Positions 24,619 to 35,644 of a DNA stretch of 64,000 nucleotides are shown in pieces. The position numbers and the translations under genes are program-made. Position 1 is the stretch's first letter. Every line of letters starts with the position of its first letter. The notes beneath the pieces are model-generated. The model had not been told where the DNA came from. It saw only the letters and a program-made list of their open reading frames with translations, and did no database searches. This DNA is from Nemophila menziesii (taxonomy: Eukaryota; Streptophyta; Magnoliopsida; Boraginales; Hydrophyllaceae): NCBI GenBank assembly GCA_029959085.1, contig JARWIR010000010.1, positions 31,116,731-31,180,730 on the forward strand. Reading direction: 5' to 3'.

Positions 24619-25195
24619 TCAGTATGGTATGGATTTCACCTATATTGTGACAACTTGAAGAAATAAAACCTCACATACACGAAGGTTATGAAAATCTATC
24701 AGATAATTAGCTGGAGGATTATGTGAGAGGGTTGATCAACAAAGTTGATACAAATCAGAAGAAGATTCAAATTAAGAAGATCCGCTGAACATATTTAGTG
24801 GAGAAGAAGATGAGTTCGACACTGAGAGTAAGGATTTTGAAAGTGGTGGTGGTTTTTTTAGATGGAATGCGTCGAGTGGTGTTGGCAATCTTGTTCATTT
24901 TTTAAGGGAAGAGACCACCCCTTTAAAGTGGTCGCCAAGGTTAAATGACGACACTGGTCTGAAAGCGTCAAGGTATATGCACACCCTTGATAATTTACAC
25001 AATCAAGTCCGTTTTGGGAAAATATAAACTTTGGATAGCACTTTTTTAAACAATGATGTGTGTTGGATATTCTCGTGATGTTGTTAAATATTTTAAGTTT
25101 GCTAATGTTTTTGTGAAAGCCCTACGGGTAGTACCTATCCCTCGAGGCTTCATCTTGGTGATTTGGTAGGCTTTTGTTTAACTTAATATCATATT

Positions 25196-25800
25196 TTGTA
25201 TCTCCTGCCATATTATTCTACATATATTAATGACATTTCATTTCCGTATTATATAGTGTGCATGCATGCTCCCAATAATTTTGATGATCGTATTAATATG
25301 TGTCATGAGATTACTAATTGGAATAATAGTGTCAATGAATCCTGGATGATTATAGGGGACTTTAATGATATTATAATAACAGTGAAAAATACTGTAAATT
25401 ACCCACTAATAATAAACATATTTTAAAATCTTAAATTTTTCGTATAGTAAAAGAATAGTATAATTACACTCATATGGATGTTTTTATACCTAGACTAACC
25501 GTAAATCTGATAATGATCTCGTCTAGGTTAAACTCAATCGAGCTTTTGCTTCTCATGATTGGATGAATAGGTTCCCTAATGCTCAGGTTTTCGTACCACC
25601 GAAAACCGGATCAAACCATTCGCCATTATAGTATGATCACACTATGAAACAAGGATATAAAGCTATTAGGTTTGAATCATTTTGGTTGGACAATGAAGAG
25701 TGTACAGAGATAGTTAAGCACATTAGGGGAAATCCAGCGCATAAAGAATCTTTGGAGGTTTTCATTGAAAAATGCAATGGAACAATTGGTCGCTAAAATA
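25196..25800 (+). pseudogene. LINE-B endonuclease, C-terminal part
   Basis: The first 76 codons include MIIGDFNDI; the GDFN block (Asp at about 25358) is the conserved catalytic motif of apurinic-type LINE endonucleases. Further on, in other frames, come FASHDWMNRFPNAQV, a SNHSP block (equivalent of SDH) and FRFE-FWL-like IRFESFWLDNEEC. The nuclease nicks target DNA to prime reverse transcription. Multiple stops; non-functional. Confidence 0.8.
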
Positions 25801-26189
25801 GTGGAGTAGAATCACATTCAAAAATCATGAAGAAAAAATAAAAAATTACAAAAAAGGCTTATGAAGATCACAAATACTATACCAAGTCCCACACTACAAG
25901 AAGAAGAACAAAATATACGAACTCAAATAAAATTGGAACATGAGTGAAGAAAAATATTGGTCAGATCGAGTAAGAGAAATATAGTTAACATGAGGTGATA
26001 AAAACACAATGTTTTTTCATATATACACAATCCAAAGAAGTAATGATAACAAAATATTACGCATCAAAGATAAGAAGGGTAACTAGAAGTAAGAAACCTC
26101 AAAGGTTAGAACTTATTTTTAGGATTTGTATAAGGAAATCTTCACAAAATAAATGACAAGAATTCAACAAATAGAAGAGGCGGCAGAAT

Positions 26190-27250
26190 ATGTCCCAAAC
26201 ATAGTTAGAGAGTTATCACCCGCAGAAGCACTGGGTCCAGATGGATTAAATGCTAAGTTTTATCATAAATTCTGGTAAATTATTAAATAGGATATTTTTC
26301 AAATGGTACAGGAATTTTTTAATAACAATATATATTTGTAAAAATTAAATGATACGTTAATAACATAAATCCTGAAAAGAGAACAACATGAAAAATTAGA
26401 GGATTACATATGTATTGCATGTGTCAATTTTGGGTACAAATTTATTACAAACTTTTTATCTAATAAATTACGTGCCCGTTTGGGATTGCTTTTTAAAATA
26501 ATCACTTAAAGTGATTTTAGATCCATAGTAAAATTTTAGACTTTAAAAATCACTTTTAGAAAAAGCACTAGATTAGTGATTATTAAAATAATCAGTTAAA
26601 GTGATTTCAGATGTCAAAATATTTTTAAATATTTTTTACAAATATTTTAATTTTAATCAAAAAACGCTTTTAGTTCTAAAATAATCAATCCCAAACAGGC
26701 ACTACATGTCTACATGAACACCATAGTCTTCCCAATATAAATGAAATCTATTAGAGGAAGGGCCATCCAGGTTAATATTCTTATAGCATAGGAAGCGTCC
26801 TTTTATATGAAGAGGAAAATAAAAAACAAAAAATAAAAAATAAAAAACATATGGTAGCCATCAAACTTTATATGGAAAAAGTATACGATCATGTAAATTG
26901 AGATTTCATTTTAATTATATTAAAAAAAATTAGGTTTTTTTGATAAATGGATGACATGGATTGAGAACTGTATTACTACTATTTCATTTCAAGTTAATCT
27001 TAATGGGGATAGAATGGAAAGGTTCAAACCAGGAAGAGGAATCCAGCAAGCAGACCCATTATCCTCTTTTTTATTTACCTTAATGACAAATGCTTTTATT
27101 AGTTTAACTGAAAATTGTGTAGCAACTAACAAGATCAAAGGAATACAAATCAATTGGAATTTCCCTATCATAAGTCACCTTTCATTTGTAGACGATTCGT
27201 TATTTTTTATATATATAGATGATGGTGAAATCTAGGTTTTCTCAAGAATG
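26190..27250 (+). pseudogene. LINE-B reverse transcriptase
   Basis: Before the MITE: SPAEALGPDGLNAKFYHKFW, the fingers motif of non-LTR reverse transcriptases. After it: KLYMEKVYDHVNWDF (palm motif, equivalent of D-S-K-AYDRV-W), then an intact 94-codon stretch (26951-27235) with GRGIQQADPLS (QGDPLS equivalent) and SFVDDSLFF (catalytic [FY]xDD at residues 79-82). The first palm aspartate has changed to Glu (YMEKVYD), and stops remain upstream, so it is dead. Confidence 0.85.
26472..26702. mobile_element. Harbinger/Tourist-like MITE 1, in LINE-B reverse transcriptase
   Basis: Terminal inverted repeats GTGCCCGTTTGGGATTG / CAATCCCAAACAGGCAC, 231 bp, flanked by the 3-bp repeat TAC (26469-26471, 26703-26705). 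Size, GTTTGG ends and 3-bp duplication fit PIF/Harbinger MITEs. Confidence 0.85.
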
Positions 27251-27959
27251 TATGGCTATTTTTGTTCTGGATTAGGTCGGAGAATAACTTTTACAAAATC
27301 CGCAATTTGTTTTAGTTGAGATACTCAAGATGATATTCGGGAGTCAATATCATGTAAAATTCAAATTTGGGAAAAAATGACCTGAGAAAATATTTAGGCA
27401 TATACCCCCCCTATGTCACAAAAGATCAAAAGTGGAATCACTCTCATGGATAGCAAAACAAATTATTAAAAAAACTAATGAATGGAAATATCACCTTTTA
27501 TCGGATTGCGGGAAATAAGTCTCAATTAAAGCACTACTTCAAGCTATGTCAGTATACACAATGCCAGTCTTTTCATGCCCTATGTCTTTTTGTAGAAAAT
27601 TGATTTCAATAATTTCTAATTTCTGGTGAATCGGGAGAGTGGAACCGAATACACTGGCTTGCATGGGAGAAATTGACAATAGGTAAACTACTTGGAGGAA
27701 TGGGTTTTCGGGGACTTTAAACGAATAAACTCAACTCTGTTTAGAAGCACAAACTTGGAGAATATAGAAAAAATACAGAGACATTAACTACAAGACTTCT
27801 TAACGGTATATACCATCTTAAAATTGATTTTATGAATATAAAACTTAGGCAATACCGCACGTGGTCTTAGGCATGTTAGGAAATGGAAAAAATATAAATA
27901 TTTGGAATGATAAGAATTTAAATTCAAATTGGAAACTGAAAAAACCAGTCGGTTGTACT

Positions 27960-28660
27960 CTGGAAACAATCGCTAAATTATGGAAGAACAATACTTACTA
28001 ATGTGATACTAAGGTATTAGACAACATCTTCTCGCAACCAATCATATCAGAAATTATAAGAATAAAAATACTCAAACCGGAGATTGAAGATAATTTCTTT
28101 TGACCCCAATACCAATAATGGAGAATACATTACAAAAATAGGATACAAGCTCCTCATAGAAGAACAAGTGATAGAAGAACCCCAATCAGCAAGTTTCTTT
28201 GAATCAATTACACCAGATCTATGGAAATTGGTGTGGAACACTAAGGGCCTGTTTGAAAGTGCTTATTTTAGAGGAAAAAACCACTTTTAGAATACCAACA
28301 AATATTTATATGAAAGTGCTTATGGAAAACGGCGTGGAACACTATGGGCCCTTTGTTGCTTCTTCTAAAAGTGCTTTTTAGGGCCTAAAAAAGTTTTAAA
28401 ATTATAGAAGCACTTTTAAGTGCTTTTAAAAAAAACACTTCCAAACAAGCACTAACATACCAACAATAATTAGAATATTTATATGAGACGCATGTAAAAA
28501 GCATACCTACGATGGAAAATCTAAGAATTAGTAATGTACGGATACCGACGACTGCTTAATGTCAGAATCAAAAAGAAATCGTGGTCACATGCCTGGTCAG
28601 GGAAACTTTCTGGGCTAGATCAACATTACAACTCAGGTTACTAGATCTCAATGATATAGA
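27960..28660 (+). pseudogene. LINE-B C-terminal zinc-binding region
   Basis: Before the MITE the frames read NGEYITKIGYKLL and PDLWKLVW, the G-FS/T-K-GY-LL and W--+W pattern of the zinc-binding region (zf-RVT) at the C-terminus of plant LINE ORF2. After the MITE weak traces continue to about 28660. Strongly decayed. Confidence 0.65.
28245..28452. mobile_element. Harbinger/Tourist-like MITE 2, in LINE-B
   Basis: 208 bp; ends GGGCCTGTTTGAAAGTG / CACTTCCAAACAAGCAC; perfect 3-bp duplication TAA (28242-28244, 28453-28455), the classic Harbinger target. Confidence 0.9.
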
Positions 28661-28720
28661 AATTGGATCCTGGATACTATTATAGCATATCTTCTAGTTA
28701 TGATTTGGAAGATATAGAAA

Positions 28721-29704
28721 GAAAAGATGAAAGATGTGCATGAAAATGTACACGTTGATAGAGACGGTATCATAAGGTCAACAAAGAATTCCATGGTTGA
28801 GTTGGTTGGAGCTGAATGCATGTTTCCGATTGATACACGTTCACCAGCACAAAATCAAGAACAAGATATATCCCAACATTTTCTTACTGCTCCTATCTCT
28901 TTATTACGTGATCCATATGTTAACCAACCATATGAGCACACATGCATATGAATGTAGAAATACACAGAAATAAAGGTGTTCGAATTGAAAGAAAAGCAAC
29001 AATTTTTACGACTCAGTCCTTGAAAGAGAAGTTCAAGCGGTTCTACAAGCAACTGAAACTTGCAAAAACTTCTCAAAAAAGGAGAATACTATTTTTTTCC
29101 GATAACCTTACAGTAATTCAAGGTATCAGATAATTGTCAACAATAATATGGAAAATTCATCTGACCATCAGAAAAAATAACCAATTAGTCAAAGTGTATA
29201 ATCCGATCTTTTTCAAACATATTCCAAAAAAAATTAAACAGTCATTTAAACAATTTTACCATAAACACTAAAAATACTGCCACAAATCCGTTTAAAAAAA
29301 AACTCTCTACTCCAGCAATTATGTGATCAAAATTTATTGCTAGAGAGACTTTCAGTGTGTAATTGCATTTTATATAAACTTGTACTAGAATCTTTTCGAA
29401 TTAAACGAGTTGTTAATATATTTACAGATTTTTCAAAATGGGAGAAGGGGATGTAGCCACATGAAGTCCATGTAGATCTACCCTGCTTTTAGGGATGATT
29501 CTTGTGATCATCCTATGAACTAAAAGGTAAGTATAGCTCATACTTTATAACAGGTACATTCACAGCTTCTTATTTCAATTAGAATGTGAATGCATGCTAA
29601 GTTATTTATCCAATTTAACATGATGTGTATTATTAATGTTTCTAACAATCGGTGATCATTTATTAGTCATTACTTAGATATATCCATGGAGCATTGAGAA
29701 ATTT
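28721..29704 (+). other. Unrecognised; short open frames
   Basis: A 74-codon frame (28727-28951) and a 63-codon frame (28942-29133) follow LINE-B but match nothing I know. The rest is AT-rich and featureless. Confidence 0.35.
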
Positions 29705-29754
29705 ATAAAAGCCGTAGTTTTTTTTTTTTTTTTTTTGACGGATAAAAGCCGTAG
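29705..29754 (-). mobile_element. Poly(A)-only retroposon insertion
   Basis: A 13-bp perfect direct repeat ATAAAAGCCGTAG (29705-29717 and 29742-29754) flanks only T19 plus GACGG. On the minus strand this is CCGTC followed by poly(A), as left by an extremely 5'-truncated SINE or LINE copy. Confidence 0.75.
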
Positions 29755-29891
29755 TTTAGATATGAAATTTTCTTTTACTAAAGAGGAGCTTGATTTCATT
29801 AAATATAAAATTTTAGTTAGAAATTCTTTACAAATATTAGTGTTTGACTATGATTTTTTTTTCCGCCTACGAGTTCAAAATATTGTACTTT

Positions 29892-30003
29892 TTTTGTTAC
29901 ATAGGAGAGCCACATTGGACTCGGAGTCCATTGACTCGGTTCGAACCTGCACCACTAGATTGGTAGACCAAGGCCCTGGCCAGTGAGCTAATCCCATCTG
30001 GTT
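29892..30003 (-). mobile_element. tRNA-derived SINE, short copy
   Basis: 112 bp. Minus strand starts AACCAGATGGGATTAGCTCA, with a polymerase III A box (TTAGCTCACTGG) and B box (GGTTCGAACC) at tRNA-like spacing, and a short A tail. Perfect 15-bp target duplication AAAATATTGTACTTT (29877-29891, 30004-30018). Its 5' end matches the longer SINE at 54768-55023. Confidence 0.9.
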
Positions 30004-30018
30004 AAAATATTGTACTTT

Positions 30019-30529
30019 AAACTCTAAACAACGGTTACATTTAACAACGGTTAGCGATTACTAGTTAGCTCTATTTCAAAATAGAAAAAGAAAAACTAAA
30101 ATCATATATAAACAAAAAAATAAAACAATTTAAAAATAAATTCCAAACGAATTTTTAAAACACACTTTTAACGAGATGCGGTTGCATCTCACGTGAGAAA
30201 TAAATTTCTTGTCAGTTTTATTTATAAGTAACAAATTCATTTTTCTTTTCTTTCCTTTTTTAAATTTTTTTTATCATTCTTACACACTTTTTTGCTTTCT
30301 CTTTTGCAGAATTAATTGTTATTTCACAAATTTTTATATTAACAATTTCTTTTCCGGACCTTCATATTTTTTTTTCATTTTATCTCTTTCGTCTATTTTG
30401 TGTTGGTTCTTTTTCTTTGCTTTTTCTTTGCTTTTTCTTGATCACCTATAATTTCAAGTGTCTTTTTCTCTATGTTACCAAATTTATATGTCTCCTAAGG
30501 GTGATAACTCACAAATTTTTCGATAATAG
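30019..30529. other. T-rich stretch before LINE-C
   Basis: Long T and TTTTC runs on the plus strand; the 80-residue Phe/Leu-rich frame at 30209-30451 is a product of composition. Possibly the 5' untranslated part of LINE-C. Confidence 0.4.
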
Positions 30530-31690
30530 CTTAGCTATTCCTGATAAACTTGATACTATAAACACTATACTTAAACCTAATGTTAACAAAACTTTCTTAC
30601 CCAGTTTAAATCATGCTTCTCCTATATTCAAAATGTTCAAATCTGAAGAAATAAAGGAGTTCGTAGCCACATGTCATAACAAAGTACAAAATACTAGTCA
30701 TGCTCGTGAATATGAGCAGCCATTTTAAATCTTGTTTGTGGTCTAGATCAAACAAAGTCTTCAACTCAACCACCATGAACTAATAAAGCGTTAAGTTAAA
30801 ACTATTATCAATAATCTTGCACATAAATTAGAAGAAAGTGCTAAGATAGGGGATAACTATTTAGTTGGACAATGTATTGACCCAACTCCTCCTTTTTACA
30901 TAGTGAGTAATTTTGTCAATATCAATGGAAAGATTTTAGTAAAGTGGAGATAATCCAATGGAGGTTTGTTTATCTTTAAATTTGATGATGCAAAGTTTTG
31001 TACTAAAACGATGGAAAAATGTGGCACATAAATTATAAGCCTATATTCCTGAGATCATGGAAGATTGGAATGCAATTTGAAGCTAAATACTGCTCTAAAC
31101 TACCATTATGGGTCAAGATAAAGAACATTCATATGGACTTGTGGACCAAAAATGGGCTTAGCTATTTTGGGAATGGCATAAGAGTTCCATTGCAAAGGGA
31201 CTCTATCATCGAATCAAGATCGATGGCAGGCTAAGCTAGAATATGTGTTGAGGTAAATATGAAGAAATATATGTTGATGTTGGTAAGTAAAGGATTAATG
31301 TAATAGATGTCTGGAAACCTTTATTTTGCAAATCTTGCAAAAAAATTGGATACCTAACCACTAACTGTCTTAGTATAGCTAAGGATATAATGAAATTAAA
31401 CGAGAAACAAGTTTGAGTCTAAAAAAGGCATAACTAAATCTTCTAAATCAGCTGAAGATTCCACTTGAAAATATGTTACACAAAGATCCAAGGAGATATC
31501 ATCTAATATTACTAGCAGTAGTAATGTAATAGTAGAATACTCCTTTGATGTGCTAATAACTCCTGCCAATATGATCTTAATGAGGTGCGGGGCTTTGCAT
31601 CTGATAACCAAACTGTACAATGATATGATGAGTATTACCAAGAAAGTCGATACAAGGTATATGGTGTGTATTAAACTCTTAGTCAATGTT
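30530..31690 (+). pseudogene. LINE-C ORF1 (DUF4283-like domain and zinc knuckle)
   Basis: An N-terminal region (to 30728) is followed by a DUF4283-like segment. The open stretch 31019-31234 reads WHINYKPIFLRSW, then PLWVKIKNIHMDLWTKNGLS, the signature of plant L1 ORF1, followed in sequence by ARICVEV. A zinc knuckle CKSCKKIGYLTTNC at 31327-31368 keeps all three Cys but has Tyr in place of His. ORF1 binds element RNA. Numerous stops and shifts. Confidence 0.82.
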
Positions 31691-31699
31691 GATTGGCTC

Positions 31700-32400
31700 T
31701 TAGAATGGTAGAGTCTTCAGCAAGTCTCCCATACAAGTAGATGTGGTCAATTTTATCTTCAATAATGAGACTAATCTTATGTTCTTACTTGAGATTAAGG
31801 TTAACTATAATAATATGAGTACAATGGTTATCAACATTTTTCTCACCTCAGTTTCTGCACACCTATGATAAAGACATTTCAAGAAGAATCTGGCGATTTT
31901 GGGATGATAGAAAAGAGAATATAACTATGGTAGGAAACTCTTATTAGGGTGTACTATATGAAGTAGTTTATGTTGATAGCAAAATTTAAGCATACATTAA
32001 CTTCATATATGCCAGCAGTGACTATAAAGAGAGACAAATTATATGGAAAGATAAAATCAGATGGAGTACAACTTATTTAGCTGAAAATATTGGGCATATT
32101 GGAGATCTCAGTGAAATCCTTCACATATAAGACAGACTTAATTGTGATTTTCTAATGTTGGGGACAAAGTTTCGTAGTATTCTTGGATGAAGCTGGCCTA
32201 TTTGAACTTCAAATACGAGGTAACTTATTTACTTGCACAAATAGGAGCACTCAAGAGTTAAGCTAGCAAAATTGATAGGTCTTTTATTAATAACTATTGG
32301 TTAGACAACATTCTTTCCAATATATTTAGCGTATCTCCTCGAATCATATTCCCTTTCCTCACTAGGCACGTGATCATTGTTGGGTACTTCAGATTAAACA
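31700..32400 (+). pseudogene. LINE-C endonuclease, decayed
   Basis: Frames read IWRFWDDRKENITMVGNS, later YINFIYASSDYKERQIIW and FLDEAGLFELQIRGNLFTCT, then DRSFINNYWLDNIL: the +++WN, T-IYAS, L-D-GL--L---G--FTW and DR-L---W blocks of plant LINE endonucleases. Heavily mutated. Confidence 0.75.
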
Positions 32401-32465
32401 CTGATCACATCCGTGGTTTGAACATTCCCAAAGGTTGTTGTTGTAAGGAAGTGGTACTATACTCG

Positions 32466-32742
32466 TGATTCAAGTTGAAGGTACTTGTAAGGCCAAGGTC
32501 CTTTCAACTCTCTTTTGTTATTCTACATTAACTCCTAACGCAAAACATGTTTGTATAGTGTCTCTCAATCGCAAGCGTCTATATTCTTCACCGCTTCTTA
32601 ATAATTGCATGGTCCAACTAATTCCCTAAACTCGAAATGGCTTCAAATTTCTTCAACTAGGAATTGAATCAACTTCTCTCTAACTGGAACTCGACCCTTG
32701 ATATCTCAGCTAAAAAGGACAAGATAGAAATTGGATACTAAC
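32466..32742 (-). pseudogene. Extra ORF of G4, C-terminal portion
   Basis: Reads segments equivalent to G6 'VRGNLVPFTVEEI', 'FGPCKF' and 'KGELKAPWPYKYL' (here VRE-L-QF, VGPCN and KRELKGPWPYKYL). Resembles the plant-transposon-protein domain (Transposase_32 type) often annotated in non-autonomous gypsy elements; that assignment is from memory. Confidence 0.6.
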
Positions 32743-33439
32743 TGATGCCTCTATCTTTGTGACAAATAAATCCACAATATAGACATTTTTTTATGGGTTT
32801 CTGGGCCTAAATGAGTGATTTTTCCCTATATTTTGCTTTATTGCACTTTTCCTTCTTTTTTTGGACTATTTGTTGTTTTTAGATATTTTTATGCTTTAAT
32901 GGTGTGTTTAGTGTTTAATTTAGATACATTCTTGATACAAGAGTCTAAAATGAAAGAAAGAAGTCAAAGGATGAAGGGAAACTCCAATTCAAAGTGGAAA
33001 TGAAGCTAGAAGCCACTACGGGAAGTTAGAGCGTCATTTGGAGTAGTCTTGCACCATAGAGATGAAGTCACTTCAATTTTTGATGAAGAGTTCTAGACCT
33101 GATAAGTAATTAGTTGAGAAGAGCTTGAAGTTACGATCGCGTGACAAGTGACGGAAGTCAATTCGGAGTTAAGAGGAAGAAGATATGATAAAACTATTCA
33201 CGTGGCTCGAACCTTGAACCTGCAGCTTCCAAAAACATGTTAGACCTCATCTTAACCTAATAGGGGGGGGGCAAACGAATTTGGAAAGATATTATAAGTT
33301 TATTTTCAGCCATTTTATCCATACACTTGAGAATCCACATTTTAAAATCACGAGCTAAATCCTTCACCATTTCCACTTCTTGTAAATGGTAACCATCATT
33401 TATTTTCTATTTTCACCATAATTACGTCATTATTTTTAA

Positions 33440-33683
33440 GAGTAATGATATTTGTCACCCCTATTCCCTTCACCCTTTTATCACCTCCTACATGGCAGAT
33501 TACATGGCATGACATATAAGTAATTTATTTACTTATCTTAATTAATTGATTTATTCCTTAAATTAAACATTTCCTTAATCGTATTTCTTAATTATTTTAT
33601 TCCTTACATATCATGCCATGTAATCTGCCATGTAGGAGGTGATAAAAGGGTGAAGAGAATAGGGGTGACAAATATCATTACTC
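33440..33683. mobile_element. Mutator-like MITE
   Basis: 244 bp with terminal inverted repeats of about 80 bp (33440-33519 and 33604-33683), only a few mismatches between arms, and a perfect 9-bp target duplication TATTTTTAA (33431-33439, 33684-33692). Long arms plus 9-bp duplication indicate the Mutator superfamily. Confidence 0.93.
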
Positions 33684-33919
33684 TATTTTTAATTAGTTTT
33701 GGTTTATTTTGTATTTATTCGATTATGAGCTAAATACTCTATTGCTTGAAGATGCTTTTGTAATGAATTTTGTTTGATTATTTGATGATGTTATTACATT
33801 TCGGACAAGAATACATTTTTAATTGAATTGGATAATAAATTAATTTCAATTCCATTGTTCTTATACTTGCATTAAATACTCCTGTGCTCTGGCCAAGTAC
33901 CAGGAGTTGTAGTAACTTA

Positions 33920-34151
33920 GTGCCCGTTTGGAAGTGCTTTTTTGAAAAAGCACTTAAAAGTGCTTTTAGCATTTTAAAAGTTTTTTTTATCTTGAAAAGC
34001 ACTTTTATGAGAAGCACTAAATTGGTGCTTCTTGAAAAAGGCACTTAAAATAATTTTAGATTTCAAAATTATTTTTAATAATTTATTTAAATTTTAAATT
34101 TTATTCCAAAAGCGATTTTTTGTTCCAAAATAAGCACTTCCAAACGAGCCC
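33920..34151. mobile_element. Harbinger/Tourist-like MITE 3
   Basis: 232 bp, ends GTGCCCGTTTGGAAGTGC / GCACTTCCAAACGAGCCC, perfect 3-bp duplication TTA (33917-33919, 34152-34154). Same group as the two MITEs in LINE-B. Confidence 0.92.
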
Positions 34152-34754
34152 TTAGTTAACACCTGTTCGGGGCGAGATTACAGACTTAGTATTTGAACCC
34201 CTAGTGCCTTGGACGAGTGGGTTCCTTGCTCGCTAGGTAGTCTTTGGGTTTTCTAATTCAATACATCGGATAACCGGAGGGTGTGTAAGGTAGATGCTCT
34301 AGGTGCCCGAATAGGGGATAGAGTGGCTTAGATTCCTGACTAATGAGAATATTAAAACCAATTCTCCCTTATAGAATAACAAAATCATTTAACGATATAT
34401 GACATTACTTAGCAATATCCTCAAGCAACCTTCTCAATCGAGTTAAACCTCTATTTTACTTCTTGCTTATTTCTAGTTTAATCATTACTTGTCTAATGGT
34501 CTTTCAGTTTATTTCATTCTTAGTAGATAATATAAACCCCAAAAAACATTCATACTTTATTTTCTTTTAGTATTGCTTTATTAGATTATAAACTTCTCAC
34601 TTTTTTCTATAATAATATACATTTATCAAACTGGTCTATGTGGAAAACGATACCTTACTTACTATAATCTTGCCACCTATGATACGGTTCCTGTGGAGGT
34701 GTATTCCCGTCAAGCGTTGACATTCTATTTTATCGACGGAAACACTAAGGGTCA

Positions 34755-35100
34755 CTAACTCTATGCATAATATTGATTGCCTCATCATTAAATATGGTCC
34801 ATCACAATCTATCGCCCAACTCTATAAATCTTCTATACTCGCATTTGCAAAATCCTTGTTCAAATACTCTCTCATGTGAAGGGGTTAATTCTTGCATATT
34901 TATCTTGGTGATACATAATAAGCATTTAGAAGTTTCTCTCATCACCAATATCAAAATCCTGACTTGTAGTTGTGTAATTCTCGGTTCAAAAGTCACAAAT
35001 GTTTGCTCTTGAGGACTCAAACTCACCAAAATTGGTTCTTCTCTGATCTCTAGACTCGAATTACCCTTTCTCTTCTTCCATGGTATCATACGATTCTCGT
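34755..35100 (-). pseudogene. Extra ORF of G4, N-terminal portion
   Basis: A 95-codon open frame (35089-34802) contains ETSKCLL and ELTPSHERVFEQGF...YRRFIELGDRL, aligning with G6 EASKALL, ELPFAY-RIFEKEV and YKRFLEMEIDW. The frame continues to the solo LTR junction. Function unknown; probably specific to this element family. Confidence 0.6.
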
Positions 35101-35644
35101 TAGTCTTCTTCTTAACTTAACTTAACTCGTTCTTTCCCTCAATTCTTTACGATCGGGTGAATATGAAACTAAGGATTTGGAAAAAGGTTTTCGATATTTT
35201 TTTAAAAGAATATTGGATTTCTAGGTGTTTTGGAATAATTTTAATGGTGGAAATTTTTTTCTTGGAGTGGAAAGATGAATTTGGATGTTAATCTATGGTG
35301 TTTGGTAGTGTTTTGATGTGTGGTGAAGGTTTAGTCAAATCTTTAATGGATTTTAGATGATTGGGGAAGAAAAAGTCGTAAGGATTTGGAAGTGGTTATG
35401 AACTATACCTCTTCTTGTAGCTTCCACAGTCTGTGCATGCGGTGTACCACAATACTGTGGCACAGTATGTCAGGGTTCTCGATATGGTAGTCACTGATTA
35501 GGTCATGCGGTTTACCGCATGGGTAGGCGCGGTATACCGCAACCAATCCTTTCTCTCGGTACCAAAACAATATTAATCATTAAATAGCGATCGTGGTGAC
35601 GGTATGATCTGCATGGTGCACTACATGAGGATGTGATGTACCAC
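35101..35644 (-). other. Spacer and palindrome cluster of G4
   Basis: Palindromes at 35439-35450, 35452-35468 (ATACTGTG-G-CACAGTAT), 35505-35520 (ATGCGGTTTACCGCAT) and 35529-35540 (GCGGTATACCGC, perfect). No coding frame. Same position relative to the extra ORF as in G2 and G6. Confidence 0.75.

Larger units (their letters stand above)
25196..28720 (+). mobile_element. L1-type LINE remnant (LINE-B)
   Basis: Plus-strand order of endonuclease end (25196-25790), reverse transcriptase (about 26200-27250), and a zinc-binding C-terminal region (27960-28660) is that of plant L1 ORF2. Stops and frameshifts are frequent. Two Harbinger MITEs (26472-26702, 28245-28452) interrupt it; removing them rejoins the coding sense. 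ORF1 and the 5' end are not recognised. Confidence 0.85.
30530..32465 (+). mobile_element. L1-type LINE remnant (LINE-C)
   Basis: ORF1 (about 30530-31700) followed by endonuclease (31700-32400) on the plus strand. It stops at 32465 where G4 sequence begins; reverse transcriptase is absent, so the element was truncated by later rearrangement. Confidence 0.8.
32743..34754 (+). repeat. Solo LTR in the G4 extra ORF, with two nested MITEs
   Basis: Opens TGATGCCTCTATC, closes GGGTCA, with perfect 5-bp duplication CTAAC (32738-32742, 34755-34759). Length 2012 bp, about 1524 bp without the nested MITEs at 33440 and 33920. The start resembles the LTR at 62091. G6 has the uninterrupted site near 56680. 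Confidence 0.85.
32466..35644 (-). mobile_element. Gypsy-derived remnant G4 (sibling of G2 and G6)
   Basis: On the minus strand: palindrome region (35644-35436), spacer, N-terminal part of the extra ORF (about 35100-34755), then, after a nested solo LTR, the continuation of that ORF (32742-32466). Each part aligns with G6 in order. Truncated at both ends: a minus-strand LTR sits on the right, LINE-C on the left. Confidence 0.8.

Noticed and set aside
30209..30451. Phe/Leu-rich 80-residue frame resembling membrane segments
   Set aside because: Explained by long T runs on the plus strand; no neighbouring coding sense.
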